Translations under genes and position numbers: made by a program
DNA from: Flaccisagitta enflata
Taxonomy: Eukaryota; Chaetognatha; Sagittoidea; Aphragmophora
Assembly (NCBI GenBank): GCA_965153355.1
Contig: OZ231126.1
Span: 56,296,001-56,360,000, forward strand
Length of the DNA: 64,000 bases
Reading direction: 5' to 3'
Notes under the pieces: generated by a model
What the model was told of the DNA's origin: nothing
Seen by the model: only the letters and a program-made list of their open reading frames with translations
The model's database searches: none
Part shown: in pieces, positions 62,870-64,000 of the stretch
How the letters are laid out: each line of letters begins with the position of its first letter
Position numbering within the stretch: the stretch's first letter is position 1

Positions 62870-63615
62870 CTTTTTGGGCAGGGGCCCCAAAGGCCCCAAA
62901 GGCCCCAAAGACCTCATATCTGCCCTCCAGATCTTCAATTTGCCCTCCAAGCATCAAATCAGCCCTCCAAGCATCAAATCAGCCCTCAGTGGCTCAAATT
63001 TGCCCTCCAAGCCTCAAATCTGCTCCCCAAGCCTTAATTTTGCCTTCCAGCCATCAAATATGCCCTCAGCATTCAATGGACAAAACGAGGAGAGTAGATT
63101 TTGCTGATCAACGTTATGATGCTTAGGTGTAGTTGATTTTAAAATGTAGGTTTGTAATAACCTCATAGAAATTTCCTAAGGGTTGAAAGAATTAACGGAA
63201 GAACGATTACTACATGTAGTAATCGTCCAAAATGTAGATTTGTAATTACTTAAGATTTGTAATTACTTAGGACTGAAAAAAACTAACGGAAGAACGATCA
63301 CTAACTGTAGTAATCGTTCTTGCGTTAGTTTCTTTCAGTCCTCAGTCATTTTCTATGAGGTAATTACAAGCCTACATTTTGAAATAAACTACGCCTAAGC
63401 ATCAATCCGGTGATCTGCAAAATCTACTCTCCTCGTTTTGTCCATAGACTGTCAGTGGCCTAAATCAGTCATCTAAGGCCTGAAGTATGCCCCCTTAGAA
63501 CATCTGGAAATTCCCCCCTGTGTTCTACAGGACATCGGCCCTGCTCTCACTCCACTTCTTCACTGGATCACTCCCAGCAGGGCATTGGGTACCGCTGACC
63601 ATGTGCGATCCTTGA
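62870..63615. mobile_element. Family R2 element with nested foldback
   Basis: GGGCAGGGGCCCCAAAGGCC start, CCCTCCAAGCATCAAATCAG units (20 bp), and the usual right side (CCCCCCTGTGTTCTACAGG, then CAGCAGGGCATTGGGTACCG). A 370-bp foldback at 63073-63446 splits the array. Confidence 0.8.
63073..63446. mobile_element. Foldback element nested in R2
   Basis: ATGGACAAAACGAGGAGAGT is mirrored by ACTCTCCTCGTTTTGTCCAT. The interior also pairs (CTACATTTTG, GGTAATTACAA, GAACGATTACTAC palindromes). Confidence 0.9.
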
Positions 63616-63980
63616 ATGACTAGTTTCCCATACCAGCAGTAAAACAGCTTCTCTATATACCTGGTCCCTAGACATACGCTCTAGTAAGTCTCAACTATAT
63701 TCTGTTCCCATTCATTTTCCTTCTAAAATGCGGAACATTGGAAATTTGCTGCATGAACTGCGTCTGATGATGCTGCTGCTGCTGCGGCTGCGGTGGCGGC
63801 GGTGGGGGAGGGCTCAGTTTGCGGCGGGTGAGCGGCAGCATTTTCGGACCCAAAATTTGCTTAAATTCCTCCAAATGTGCCCAAAATTTGTCCAAATTGA
63901 CATTTTGAAAACGCGGCAAAGTCCGAAGGCATCGATGCCATTTATGCCGAGAAGCCGAGTAGAGTGAGCTTTGTCTTTAT
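63616..63980. other. Unassigned DNA at the window end
   Basis: A GCTGCTGCTGCGGCTGCGG stretch near 63772 gives short open frames on both strands. No gene is supported. A CT array begins at about 63981 and runs off the window. Confidence 0.35.
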
Positions 63981-64000
63981 TCTCTCTCTCTCTCTCTCTC

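Overview
The window looks like nuclear DNA of an invertebrate animal. The sequence shows short exons with GT/AG introns, an interstitial TTAGGG/CCCTAA telomere-type block, one nearly intact APE-type LINE, and a very dense load of microsatellites and short inverted-repeat elements. I cannot name the phylum. Most long open frames here are translations of microsatellites and are not genes.

The main biological content is a tandem family of three plus-strand, intron-containing genes, called A, B and C here. Gene A (12935-20214) has six exons that join in compatible phase (831 nt in total, a multiple of three) into a 276-residue protein. Gene B (22328-24486) has three exons and encodes 103 residues. 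Gene C (first coding exon at 25572, last exon ending at 46569) is stretched over about 21 kb by nested transposons. All three share a C-terminal module with two copies of a roughly 22-residue motif of the form NINV-x-(I/V)-G ... (Q/K)-(I/V)-G-x-x-N. The copies lie 45-47 residues apart in A and B, and the second sits on its own last exon. Genes A and C add a predicted five-helix domain that could be SAM-like or death-fold-like; gene B lacks it. Two spaced copies with a Q-(I/V)-G-x-x-N core resemble RHIM and HET-s-type amyloid-signalling motifs. That comparison is inference, but it makes this the most interesting locus in the window.

Region by region: 1-12.8 kb is microsatellites, two minisatellites and short repeats. 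12.9-26.9 kb holds genes A and B and the 5' part of gene C. 27-36.7 kb is a set of nested transposons, including a 7.4-kb TA-flanked element with a perfect 17-bp inverted terminal match, which splits a copy of an older repeat. 36.8-37.9 kb holds gene C exon 4 followed by about 850 bp of nearly pure purine. 39.2-40.2 kb holds a 36-bp coding-like minisatellite. 41.4-41.8 kb is telomere-like. 42.1-45.5 kb holds fragments of a second, apparently broken gene (D) that ends in a coiled coil. 46.5 kb is the gene C last exon. 50.15-50.28 kb holds an orphan terminal exon. 50.75-55.7 kb is the LINE (ORF1 and ORF2, then a CAA tail), whose ORF2 carries Asn in place of the first catalytic Asp of the reverse transcriptase. 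55.7-64 kb is (CAA)n, (GA)n, (CA)n and (ATC)n arrays and more inverted-repeat elements.

Two dispersed families dominate the rest. Family R1 (about 150-290 bp) has a GGCCGGATACACGG end, an internal GGAC/CGAC tetranucleotide array and a terminal hairpin AGTCGCGTAGCACGCGACT. Family R2 (about 0.3-0.95 kb) has GGCAGCGGCCCC...GGGGCCGCTGCC inverted ends around about 20-bp internal tandem repeats. Boundaries of repeats and exons were read by eye and may be off by a few bases.
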